Assembly (NCBI GenBank): GCA_027574665.1 | Contig: CM050655.1 | Span: forward strand, 10,039,170 to 10,103,169 | Direction of reading: 5' to 3' | Source of the DNA: Rhynochetos jubatus | Lineage: Eukaryota > Chordata > Aves > Eurypygiformes > Rhynochetidae | DNA: 64,000 bases | Shown here: piece after piece, positions 14,561 to 24,800 of the stretch | Position numbering within the stretch: the stretch's first letter is position 1 | Layout: each line of letters begins with the position of its first letter | Made by a program: the position numbers and the translations under genes | Notes under the pieces: generated by a model | Database searches by the model: none | What the model saw: the letters and a program-made list of their open reading frames with translations, nothing else | Told to the model about the DNA's origin: nothing

Positions 14561-17500
14561 GATGAAGATTTCCACATACTGTCATCCCAGATATTTTTAT
14601 GGGTGAAAGCTCTCCGCCTCAGAAGGGAGAAGTAATTCCCAAACCTAATCTCATCCATTTTCCTGTGCTGCTGGCATAGCTACCAATGGCTACACCACAT
14701 CACAAGCACATGGCACAACGAGCCTGGGTGGAGGAGAGCACTACCAAATGCTTTAGCTAAGTCTTTGAGACCTTTAACTGGCAAGCATACCCACTTCAGC
14801 AGATTAAAATGGTGCTTTCTATATAAGACAGGGAAACATTTCCAGTGTCTGCTTAGATTTATTTGTAAATATGCATTTCAGCACTTTGGTGGGCTGGAAT
14901 ATTGTACTTCTGGTAAGTATTTAATTTGATGGGATTGATCCAATATAAATCATGTAAAAAGTACATTAAACAGAAATCAAGGGTTTTTTTCTGCTGATAT
15001 ACAGAAAAAAATACATAAATATGGGATCTCTCTTCTTCACAGTTCACCGTCATGGTTGTATGCTCTTTTAGCTGCAATTCTCACCTGAAGTCCTGGGCTC
15101 CTTTGTGCTATACTTCACCAGTTTGAAAATAAATCCATCAGAAAACAAATACATACGTTTTACAAGAGGAAAAGAAATCAAGAAAAAAAATCAAAATATA
15201 GAAAATCTCAAAGATACTTCCTTTAATGAATGACTGTTTAGAATCAGAGTCTAAAAGTAGTCTGATAATTAACCAAAGCTGTTTTAAAATCCCTGGTTCC
15301 ACATCCCTTCACATACAGCTTCAGTTATGACATTATACAAAGCAATTAATAATGGGAAAAAGAAAAAAAAAACCATTCTTTATCTTGAAAACAACTTGGG
15401 GGCACGTTGAGCTGTGATTTATAGTTTCCCACCTACAAACATTTCAGATGATTTCTACAATGCAATCAGTCACGTGTAACATATTATTCAGAAAGCATTT
15501 TCTGTCCCAACCAGTCCATCCAAGTAGCTCAAGCTTTGGCAAATGTGCAAATTTTTTTTCTGTTTTGTTCAAGTTTCTTTCCCACCCTGCTACACCCCAT
15601 ATCTGTATCTATCTACAATTGTGAGGACCTGTTTTCCAACACCTTGTATTACATAAACAAGACCAAAACAGATATAAACCTTGGCACCCTCAAAATCATA
15701 GAGCTTTGTAACCACAAGAAAAGGAAGAGTTATTGGAGAAATAAGACATCTTCAATGAGACTTACAAGAAAATTAACAAATAAAAAAATCAAATCAACTT
15801 TCTTATAGCTGTACTCCATTAGAACATGAAGTCAACACCAGCATTAATTGATTTCTAAGCAAGCTAGCTGGTATCAATTTAAACAGGGAAGAAAGTAATT
15901 TCAGTAGTACCCTCTAAGTGTGCAGTTAAAACACTTTTTAAAATCCCCCTAGTAACCCTGACCACAAACTTAGGAAAAAACAAAACTCAGAAAGAAACTG
16001 AAGCCTTACACATAACTTGCTTCTGTTATTAGTTACCTTGCAAGCTCAGAGAAGCCAATTTTCTGTACTGTTTCCCTCCAATATGAACACTAGCAAAGCA
16101 GCATCTTTATCCAGACACATGCAGCCGACACTCCTAAGCCTTTTTAACTTTTTAACTGCAAACCAGAGAACTTATAGGGAGCTGATCAAGGCTGATTTTC
16201 CACAGCTGCAGAGCCAGGCAGCCCTTGGGAGGGTCATCCAGCAAACAGCCCACAGCTGGTGTAGGTGCAAATCACTGACTGCAGCTGATTTTCCTCAGCT
16301 GAGTGAGTATCAAGCCAAAAAACCTGGCATCACCTAAACAACTCATTCCAACTCTTAAATACTGTTAACAACTGTTTCTGGTTGAACAAATGCTGATTTT
16401 GTTGCCTAAAAATTAAGAAAAATAATAATTAACTGAGGCAACTGCTTGTATGACAGAATCTAGGCTTCTCACACAAGTAATACAGCTTTGCTGGATGTAT
16501 GAATTGTAACCACCCTTTCCTCCCTCCCCCTTCACCATATGTTCATTTTTACCTTTAATTTTGCTTCTCTTCAGAGTTTTCTTCTACCTTTCTCCTTGCC
16601 TTTCACAGGGTTGTCAAAAGGTGTGGATTCTTTAGGAAATTTCAAACAGGGTCCCCCAAACGCGTTGTGTTTAGATTTATGTTATTCTTTAGCTGCTCGC
16701 AACGTAGTTCAAGTCAGCAAAGCAAAATAAAAGGTCTGAGCACTGTGGTCGCTGTACTGCCCAGTAAGGTGACTTCATCTGAAAAAAACGCTCCACCTGC
16801 TGCCAAGCCAACACCTTTAAAACTTCCTTAGAGGACAGGTATACCTGAACTTGAACACATTTTGAGAAAATATTTGTTCTCTAAACTATTTCAGCATACA
16901 GTTTAAACTCAAATCCATGTGAAGTGCTCAAAACCGTAATAAACGGTTCTCTTTCCATTTCATTTTTGAGAATCTCAAAACATTTTCCTTTTCAGAGTTA
17001 CCGTTAAATACAAGTTTATGGGGAACTGCTCTCGAGTCCAATATTAAGAGCCAAATCCTTACCTACTGAAACTTGATATGGTTGACCCTTTCACTGGAGG
17101 GATGTCGATTTACACAGGTGAGAACCCGGGTTTAAGCATTTTATTCTATCAGCAGACTACGAGAAAACGAATTGTTTTGCTGAGACTCCATCTACAGTGC
17201 AGCAATGGTTATCAAAGCAAGGCAGATATTGGGAATTTCACTTGGCAAGACAAATATTGCACACGTGTAGTTGTAACTCAGCATAAAAACGTTCTATCAA
17301 GTTTCAACTGTGAAATTAAAAAGCACAATTACTCTTTTCTCCATTGCAATAGGAAAACATGACATACTAAGAAATAAGAGCAATGCATTCTTCAGATTGC
17401 AAGCAGACTGCCTGTGGATTGCAAGCAAATAGAAGAAACGGAGTCACATTTTTGTATGAAAATAAAGTCATTTCTAAACTAATGGATCAATAGAACGAGA

Positions 17501-17893
17501 CGCACTACAAGTGCAGTGCCACAGATGTCACTTTCGCAAAAGTTCATCAGCAAAAGAGCACGATAAAAGGAAGGTATAGGCACTCGATTTCCATTTCACG
17601 TACAACCACCTTTGCAATGTAAACATCCTGGAGGAGCAGGAATATTTGGGATCACACATTATTCCCTTTCTTAAGCACACTCGGGGGAAGTTCTGTTTGA
17701 AAATCAAGGGCACAGTTCGGTCTTCAAAGTTTTCAGGAATTTCTACAGGTTTTCTACTTCGACTTGCCAGATACTAAAAGCAAAGGGTCATATCTGCAGG
17801 TGGTGTAAAGAAGCACAGATCTGTGAGAGGTTTGAGCTTATGCTCATTTACATCACATGGAAATTGTATTTCTCACTTCTGTGAGTAACTGTG

Positions 17894-17918
17894 CATGTAT
17901 ATATATATATATATGCAT
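17894..17918. repeat. TA repeat within a palindrome (gcatg-(ta)n-atgcat)
   Basis: About eight TA units are flanked by gcatg and atgcatg, making the whole tract self-complementary. Confidence 0.8.
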
Positions 17919-18249
17919 GAGTATGTGGTGAATACATATTATATAGAAAGGGAATGCTTTGATCTGTCAAAATGAAGATATAAATATAAAACAGGAGACA
18001 GAATATGGAAATCATACATTCTGCATTTACTTTGAAAACTGAAAGTTATGGGGAAAGAAACATTGTTTATGTTCAAGGAGAACCTGGTGATTTGCTTAAA
18101 TAATCTAAAATCAAACCACCATCACATGAAAGATTTAACAGCTCCCTGTCATGGTAGCCAGACTCAAGCTACGACTTGCTAATTTTCATATAAACAAATA
18201 ATTACTAGACAGTGACGGATCCATTGTGGACTCCTACTTTTACAGTACA

Positions 18250-18480
18250 GACCCTGGTGCAGCAAAGCACTCCAGATGCTTAACTTCAAGCAACTGAATA
18301 GTCCCATGGAGTTTGTGAGCTCACTCACCTGCTTAAAATTAGCCATATATTTAATTTGAGACATGCATTTTAACTCCTTCATTAAACAGCAAAACACTTC
18401 AACCTGTGCATACAGCAGCTGCTTTCTATAGGGCTTACACACATGCTTAAATACTCTTCTGAGTGAGAATCGTGTGGATT
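18250..18480. mobile_element. Ancient palindromic interspersed element with an adjoining half copy
   Basis: The plus strand reads ccctggtgcagcaaagcac, gatgcttaacttcaag, tagtcccatggagtttgtgag, then ctcactcacctgcttaaaattag. This is the layout of a non-autonomous palindromic element that I recall as common in birds, crocodilians and turtles (ends near CAGCAAAGCACTTAAGCA, centre TAGTCCCATTGAAGTCAATGGGACTA). A second half unit, cacacatgcttaaatactc, lies at 18437-18456. I cannot give its formal repeat name. Confidence 0.45.
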
Positions 18481-20089
18481 GATTCTTCAAGATCCTGATC
18501 ATCTCAGATGTTATCCTGTAGAGCATTAAAAACAGTGAGTTGTATTCTACACGTAAGAATCGTTGAGATCCAATATTGTTTGTAAGTTAAACCACACTTC
18601 CAAACTTTACAGCACATGGCAAGACTAAGCCAGCAGGAGAACACTGAATATAGAGAATATTAAAGTTAATCCCCAAAATAAACTGTAATCACAATTTTTT
18701 CTACAAATGCAGTTGAGTTTAAATTATTCAGTAGTGTTTTAGACTATAATACAAAAAATATCCAATGTGTTTTGTGAAAGAAACAATGCCTTATTAAAGG
18801 AAGGTTTCAATTCCCTGCTCTGAGCTTTTCTGCAGCAAATAAATAGCGTGCTTTGTGAGAAAATGGCAAGGGAGCAGCTCAGACAACTTCTGACCAGCTT
18901 GTTTGCTGCAATATCGGTGCAGAGCCAGCAGCAGTGGCTACGCTGCCATGCACCAGCAGCTCACCACAGCTCTTCACCGTCCGGGAGGACGTGGCTGGGC
19001 GACCGCCTCATGCTGCTGAGGTGCCCAAGTGAGCTGCTCACCCTCCCATGCTCTGGAGGATGCTCAGGACGAGGAGCTATGGGCCCTGGTGCCGCTGGGG
19101 AGGGATTACCCATTCCAGCCAAGGACTAACTTGCAGATTGTACCCTTGTAGCTACACAAGCATCTCCTTGCACCTCTTCTGGAGCACGTCCCTCTGCAGC
19201 TACTAAAATCTTAAACTGGTAATAAAACCAAAGGATTTTTCCAATGCAAACAGTTGCACACTTTCTCCTAAGAGTCTTTACTGACACCTAGGTGTTCACA
19301 GTCTTTCTGCACAGCTATTTCTGCCATAATTAACTGGTATATTCATGGAAGGTAAGGAAAAAATGAGGGCAAAAAATGTCTATTTTTCCCTGTGGCCATA
19401 GGTTTGTTAAGTTAATGATAAGTATGAGAAAAAAATCCCAAGATTGTGTGGGCCAAGTCTCTAAACAGGATAAATGTAGTCAGCTGACTACAGCATTATT
19501 CATTTTTAATTAGTTTGAAGCAAATAGTGCCATTTGTGCCAAGTTGCAAAATCACACTATCTTCATGAAGAACCAGCTTGACAACAGAGACAAATTAATC
19601 CCTGCAAGAGCACTCCTTCTGTAAGATCACCATCAATATTCCTCATTTAAAAAGTAGTATGCTGAGTATGCTCTTCCATTAGGCTGTTTTCATATCACAG
19701 TTCGACTTTTCTTCCTTACTGCTTAAACTAGAAATGTAAAAATTTGGGGACTTTTATCATCCCATACATATGCCTGTTGTGTAATTATGTAACTGAAATT
19801 AAGAGCAATCAATGGAATATTTATTTATCCAAAACCCTGGCCCAGATTACCTGCTGACTTCCTTGAGATGTGAGTGCATTTTTACCTCTGTTCAAACATA
19901 ATTTTTCACCTTAATGTAGGCAGTGATTTTGCTGCACCGAGATCTACAGCCTTTTCCAAACAGCAGTGTTCTAATAAAGTGAAGAAATCCAGCTAAAAAG
20001 GAAAAACACAACCTAGTTATAGGGATACATTTGAGAAGACACTAAAATTTCCCAGTTCTGAAAGACAGTGACAGTCCATTAGCAACACT

Positions 20090-20112
20090 GGGGAGGGAGG
20101 GGGAGAGTGGGG
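20090..20112 (+). other. G-quadruplex motif downstream of GRID1
   Basis: Four G runs (4, 3, 5 and 4) are separated by loops of 1, 1 and 5 nt, fitting the canonical G3+N1-7 rule on the plus strand. It is on the template strand for GRID1 transcription, about 1.3 kb past the stop codon. Confidence 0.6.
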
Positions 20113-20502
20113 ATCAGTTATCTTGTGGCACTCGAACTATTATTTGGGAAGGAAACAATGTGTTTTGGCTTTGTTTTGGGTTTTTTTGTCATATGAAATT
20201 GCACTGGCAATATCTGCAGAGAAAGACATTAAATTCGCTATACCTGTTGCTCTTTGTCTCTGTGTTTCACAGACAAAAAAAAGGCATTTTACAGCCATTT
20301 CTACCAAGATTACACACATGGCGATTAAAATATTTTTCTTTACAAAATCAATGGAAAAAAAGCAGAGCTGTGCTTATAGTCATTATCTTAGCCTTGTCAT
20401 TCAGGGATATGACTTCAACAGGGCGCATTGGATCCATTATGCAGCAAATTCCTTGAAATCTTAAAGAAAGAGACTGCACCGGAGGGCACAGTCACTGCAA
20501 CA

Positions 20503-20582
20503 CCATTATCTCCTGCCCGTTAAAGCTCTTTCTTGTCTCACTCCATTATCTCCTGCCCGTTAAAGCTCTTCCTTGTCCCACT
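20503..20582. repeat. 40-bp tandem duplication
   Basis: Two adjacent 40-bp copies begin ccattatctcctgcccgtta and differ at two positions by hand comparison (t/c changes in ttcttgtctcact). The low divergence suggests a fairly recent local duplication about 0.9 kb past the GRID1 stop. Confidence 0.9.
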
Positions 20583-20688
20583 CCTTGCAGCCATTGGTTC
20601 CTCCCCATTTTCAGTTGTGTACGGCAAGACACAAAAAAAGGATGATCAGCTTTCCCCTTAACCTGAAACCTGTTGTTTATCAAAGCAT

Positions 20689-20747
20689 TTATATATATAA
20701 TACATGTCATATATACAATATATATATAATATATATTATATATATAA
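20689..20747. repeat. TA-rich low-complexity tract
   Basis: Interrupted runs of TA/AT with imperfect self-complementarity. Short reading frames made of Tyr/Ile repeats across it are artefacts of this composition. Confidence 0.85.
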
Positions 20748-20884
20748 CAAAACACAGAAGGTTAAATAAAAAGTGCCACACAGCACAGCAGACATAAAAA
20801 CGCAATTCAATAACCCCATGCTTAAACTTAGAAACGGCGTGGAAGTCTACATTGTTGTTAGAAAGAAAAAGTTCTCTTTTTCTG

Positions 20885-20890
20885 TTTATT
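20885..20890 (-). terminator. AATAAA poly(A) signal, GRID1 distal candidate
   Basis: This is a second canonical hexamer on the minus strand, about 555 nt past the GRID1 stop. It would serve a longer 3' UTR. Only the motif and its position support it. Confidence 0.3.
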
Positions 20891-21185
20891 GTTTGTTGGA
20901 TTTTAGTTATAACTCATGTTTAAAACATTTGTTACTGCTATGCTAATACCAGCTGTTAAACTCTCTGAGTGAATTGCCATCTTGACTATAAAACAGGGTT
21001 CTGGGGAAAGGAGAGATCTGAGCGTGGTGAACTTTTCTAGCAAGAAACAGGTAATATTTTCTCTTAAAAAAAAAAATAACAGTAAGGGAATAAATGTTGA
21101 AATCCACGGAAAAAAAATATACGGCCCTCAGTCCCAGTAACTGGTCTTCTTTGGCACTTGAGAACGATCACAAGTAGTTTGCCTT

Positions 21186-21191
21186 TTTATT
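21186..21191 (-). terminator. AATAAA poly(A) signal, GRID1 proximal candidate
   Basis: TTTATT on the plus strand reads AATAAA on the minus strand, about 255 nt past the GRID1 stop. It is followed downstream by a G/T-containing stretch (ttgtgatcgttct), as expected for a cleavage site about 15-25 nt later. It is the first canonical hexamer after the stop codon. Confidence 0.6.
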
Positions 21192-21315
21192 CATATAGAA
21201 CAAAATTTACAAAGTCATTCATACATCTTTGTTTTTTTGGTTTTTTTTTTTTTTTTACTGACTTCGAAAATTGGGAATATTCAAAATACACTTTTACCCC
21301 ACTTCATTCTTTCAT

Positions 21316-21333
21316 TATTTACAGGTATATACA
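21316..21333 (-). promoter_or_regulatory. Paired Pumilio response elements in GRID1 3' UTR
   Basis: On the minus strand the RNA reads UGUAUAUA, CC, UGUAAAUA. Both octamers match the Pumilio consensus UGUANAUA exactly and are separated by 2 nt. They lie about 113-130 nt after the GRID1 stop and upstream of the proximal poly(A) signal, so every predicted isoform ending in the tail exon would carry them. PUM1 and PUM2 binding to such motifs commonly represses translation or destabilises mRNA in neurons. Binding here is inferred. Confidence 0.55.
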
Positions 21334-21445
21334 AGCAAAATGTAACAGTTTGTTTTTGATTTGTTGGTTTGTTTTTGGTTTTTTTTTTGTTTCTTTTAAA
21401 TTTTGTATTAAAAAGCTCTGCTGGTTGTTTTACTGTTTGTTTTCA

Positions 21446-21874
21446 TCATATGGATGTTCCATGCGAGGGCTCCATTGCTTCTGGAATGACTCCCCCCGGC
21501 ACAGACTGAAATGACATTGGGATCGGGGTTTTCACGGGACTCTGACGAAACAGTCCTCCATTCGGCGACCTGTGTTTACACTGTATGGAGGGCATGGTGG
21601 CCGAGCTGCTCAGGGGCAGCGGCAGGTTGCTGCCAGAGGCAGCTGTCAGTGTCCTGCTGGCACCATGAGTTGTCTGTTCTGGTAAAAAGGTGGTGACAGA
21701 AAGTTGCGTGTTCTGGTATTCGCGCACCGGCTCCAGGGTCTGAGTTGGCTGCATACCACCAATCTCCAAGGCTGATATTTCAATGGACGCTGGAGAGATT
21801 TGCTTGTGGGCTATGTCTTCATCAATTAAACTGTTCATGCGTCTATGGACCTGCTCCAGGTTCACTTCTTTGTC
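21446..21874 (-). CDS. GRID1: GRID1 (GluD1) terminal coding exon: cytoplasmic tail with PDZ ligand
   Basis: The exon encodes the final 142 residues and the TGA stop at 21448-21446. It begins [16 protein letters not shown] and ends EPSHGTSI. This is the intracellular C-terminal tail of delta-1 receptor, rich in Ser, Thr and Pro, with conserved blocks [35 protein letters not shown] and [19 protein letters not shown]. The last four residues GTSI form a class I PDZ ligand, which in delta receptors binds postsynaptic scaffold proteins. GluD2 shares GTSI but has a different preceding tail (as I recall, ending NDPDRGTSI), so the SHGTSI ending and the rest of the tail support GRID1. The acceptor is ttcttccccactag before 21874 with a pyrimidine-rich tract, and CTGAT about 25 nt upstream is a plausible branch point. 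The GTG at 21865-21863 is an internal Val codon, not a start. The exon continues into the 3' UTR. Confidence 0.97.
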   Translation of the reverse strand, partial: DKEVNLEQVHRRMNSLIDEDIAHKQISPASIEISALEIGGMQPTQTLEPVREYQNTQLSVTTFLPEQTTHGASRTLTAASGSNLPLPLSSSATMPSIQCKHRSPNGGLFRQSPVKTPIPMSFQSVPGGVIPEAMEPSHGTSI

Positions 21875-24800
21875 CTAGTGGGGAAGAAACCAGAGCAATC
21901 AGTCCAAACAATCTCCAATCCCATCCGGCCCCCCTCCACTTCCTCCACATGACAGGAGTCACTGTTCACTCATTACATCGCTTCGATTTCACCTGTGACT
22001 ATGCAAAACCTCCAGCTCTGCCCACCTTCTCTAGCTGAGAAACATGCTGAAGAAAACACCAGCTCAATCTCAACTTGCAAAAGCCCCTGATGTTATCAAT
22101 CCCATCCTCCTTGGAGGTAAACTGACAGCTCTGGTTCAGCTAACAGGAGCTGGCACCAGGTACCAGCACATCACGCAAGCTCTTAGCTCACCTTGCACAA
22201 TCCCAGGAAAAAAGCATACGGCAGGCAAACAAGCGAGCTGGGAATCCAAATTCCAGCGAGCAGCTCGCCACCTTGTAATCCCAGCTCTCCACTGTCTCAT
22301 CTGGCTGCAGTGCATTTTCTAAGGAACGTGTCAGTAAAACACCCTGCACAGCCTAGCTGAGTCCCGGGTAGTTGCTTCATGTGTCAAAGCCTACTGGTCA
22401 GGGGTTGGGGTGGCGAGAAACTCTTCCCTTCCCAGCAGGAAGCCGTGGATAAATCTGGACATGGACTACTGACCAACTGGAACAGCATAAAGAGAGACCT
22501 ACTGTCAGAGCCCTGGGGAGGAGACCGCTCATTTGTGTTTTGAACACCTGTATGACCAACTACAAACTGTCTGTCATCTTGACACTTCATCTAGTAAAAA
22601 ATTATGTCTGTGGTCAGAACCTGGGGAAAGCAACGCTGGTCTTACGAAAATGCATCACCATCTTCTGAGAATGCATTGGTTAAGGGTCCCACAGTGGCAT
22701 CCTGAATGGACTTTCCGCACAACTTGCTCAATGTGTTTTAGCTTCCAGGAGGAAATACAGCCAAAGAAATGGTCTTTAAAACCTGAAGCGGCAAAGACCT
22801 ACAATGGGCTGTTTATCACCTCAGTGCAGCATTCAGGATGCTCAAATTGGAAAGCTAAACTGGCAGGGCAAAGGCAACCACCTGGGATGCTGTACAACTG
22901 TATTTTAATAGCTAGCATTGTATTGCTAATAAAAAGGTATTACATGCTATCATTTCTCTGTATTTCATAAAGCACAGCTATGATCTGCAGCTGTAGTTAT
23001 TTGATGCAAGTGTAACATACAGCAGACTAGCAGCAAAGCATCTATAAAAGCCCTGCGATCCTCGAACTAGAGAAATTCCCTAGTCTGACAGAAACCTGTA
23101 ATGACACTGGGCAGCCAGCAGAATCCCAGCCGAGGAAATAGGACTCTCAAAACTTCTGTGTTCCAGTAATGCTTGACTGCCCACAGATGAGCATGTGCTT
23201 AGATGTTTCATAAACCAAATGCCAGTAGCCTTACAGATGCTCTAATTCATGCCAAAAAACGGGCTCTGGGAACAGAGAAGTATGAAGTGCCACTGCCAGC
23301 CCCTCCTCGTGATCTTTTAACACTGGTGTTCAGGTGGAACGCAGATAATTACAGTGTTATTCCAGTGGTACTCACTGCTACGCAACTTTGCTTTCACAAT
23401 CAAGTCAACTCCAAAGCCCTTGATGCCAGTCAATGTCATTTACAGCTTTGATTCTGGCCTTGTGATTTAACACCACTTCTGTATTAGCCCACAACCATTG
23501 GATTTGCTGATCTCCGCATGGATTTGGAAATGGATCAGTGTTACATGATGATGAACCCAAACCTGTTTCCTTAGTTTAGGCTAAATCCATATTGATTTCA
23601 ACTGAAGTACAACAAATACAGGACTGAGCGGGACATTGCACCTCCTTTGTTAATCAGTAGAAAACGAATTCCTATTTACATCACAAATCCACCAAACTCC
23701 AAATGAAACTCCCAGGAACCCTGAGGATATCCTTTTCCTCACCAGAGGAACTAATTTTTTTTAAACGGTATTTTTTCAGCCAAATCCTCTAATCAGATAA
23801 CTTTGAATTAGAAAACATAAATGGACAATAAATAAGAAACAGCCTTTTGTGGCAGAAAGGAACCACACAACACTTGGTCAGATAATCACTGCACCTGCTT
23901 TAAGTCCTTCTTGCCAACAGCTGTACCTGATGTGTCAGGCTCTTTGTTCAGTAAGCTAGAAAAGGCACCAAGCTGACGATAGCACCAAGGCTCTTTCATA
24001 AACCGTGTAGCTAGGGAAGTTAAAGGTTTGTGGTATAATGACCATAGGATTACATGGATTTCATTCATAATTTTATTTATTTTTATTTCTTGAAGTAAAA
24101 TTGTGGAACAGGGGCAAACGTGAGAAATGTTCGTAGATTATTCCCTGCTGGGAGGAAGCGCAGGTTCCCCTTGCGCAGCCGTCTGGACGTGTGCTGCCAA
24201 CAAAGGCTTGCTGCAAAGTCTGGCTTATCCGTAAAGGCCAGCTACTGCTGCATATGACAATATCCATGTCTAAGGAAGCAAACTCCCAGAAGCCTGTTAT
24301 GTAATGCCTGTACTATTTCTTTTCTCAAAACCGTCATTAGCTTTGATTTAAACTCCTACGTTGATACTGCAGTTATCTGGGACCCATATTCTTGCTAAGC
24401 CCCTACTACAAAATAAGAAAAGAGAACTCAGGTTAGAACTGAGCAAATACGAGAACAAATTTTCCTAAATAAGACTGGAGGAATGTTCACGCCTTGTTTG
24501 CGTTTTTCTGAGCTTTTACCAAATACTTATGCTTTCTTCGGATCATTTCAAGTGAAAATATACATCAACATTTTATTTGCATTTGTATGTTTGGATTGCA
24601 AGCACATCCTCAGCGCACTTCATACTGCTTTGCTATGGGAACTAATATAACGTGACTGGGATAACTAGCCAAGCCAGAGGGAAAGGTAGAGTTTTGGTAA
24701 TTGCAACATGCAGTCATTAACTGTTTGCAGAGGAAAAATACATTTGTGAATGAAGCGTAGTCTTCATTTGGAGCATCTGTGCTCAAAATGTTGTAAAATT

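Larger units (their letters stand above)
14560..21164. other. Intergenic DNA immediately downstream of GRID1
   Basis: No gene was recognised. Supported items are a TA microsatellite within an inverted repeat near 17894-17918, an old palindromic element near 18250-18480, a short GC-richer patch at 18880-19130, a G-quadruplex motif at 20090-20112, a 40-bp tandem duplication at 20503-20582 and a TA-rich low-complexity tract at 20689-20747. Part of the right end could belong to a longer GRID1 3' UTR. Confidence 0.5.
21165..21445 (-). other. GRID1: GRID1 3' UTR, shortest likely form
   Basis: On the minus strand this follows the GRID1 stop codon directly and runs to just beyond the first AATAAA. 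It is very A/T-rich and contains two genome-encoded A-rich tracts (plus-strand T runs at 21232-21256 and 21379-21388) and two Pumilio-type motifs. The 3' boundary is an estimate based on the poly(A) signal; longer forms using signals at 20885-20890 or 19820-19825 are possible. Confidence 0.65.

Noticed and set aside
22533-22970. 145-codon plus-strand open frame in the last GRID1 intron
   Set aside because: No domain, composition bias of a gene or splice context; antisense to GRID1 and probably chance.
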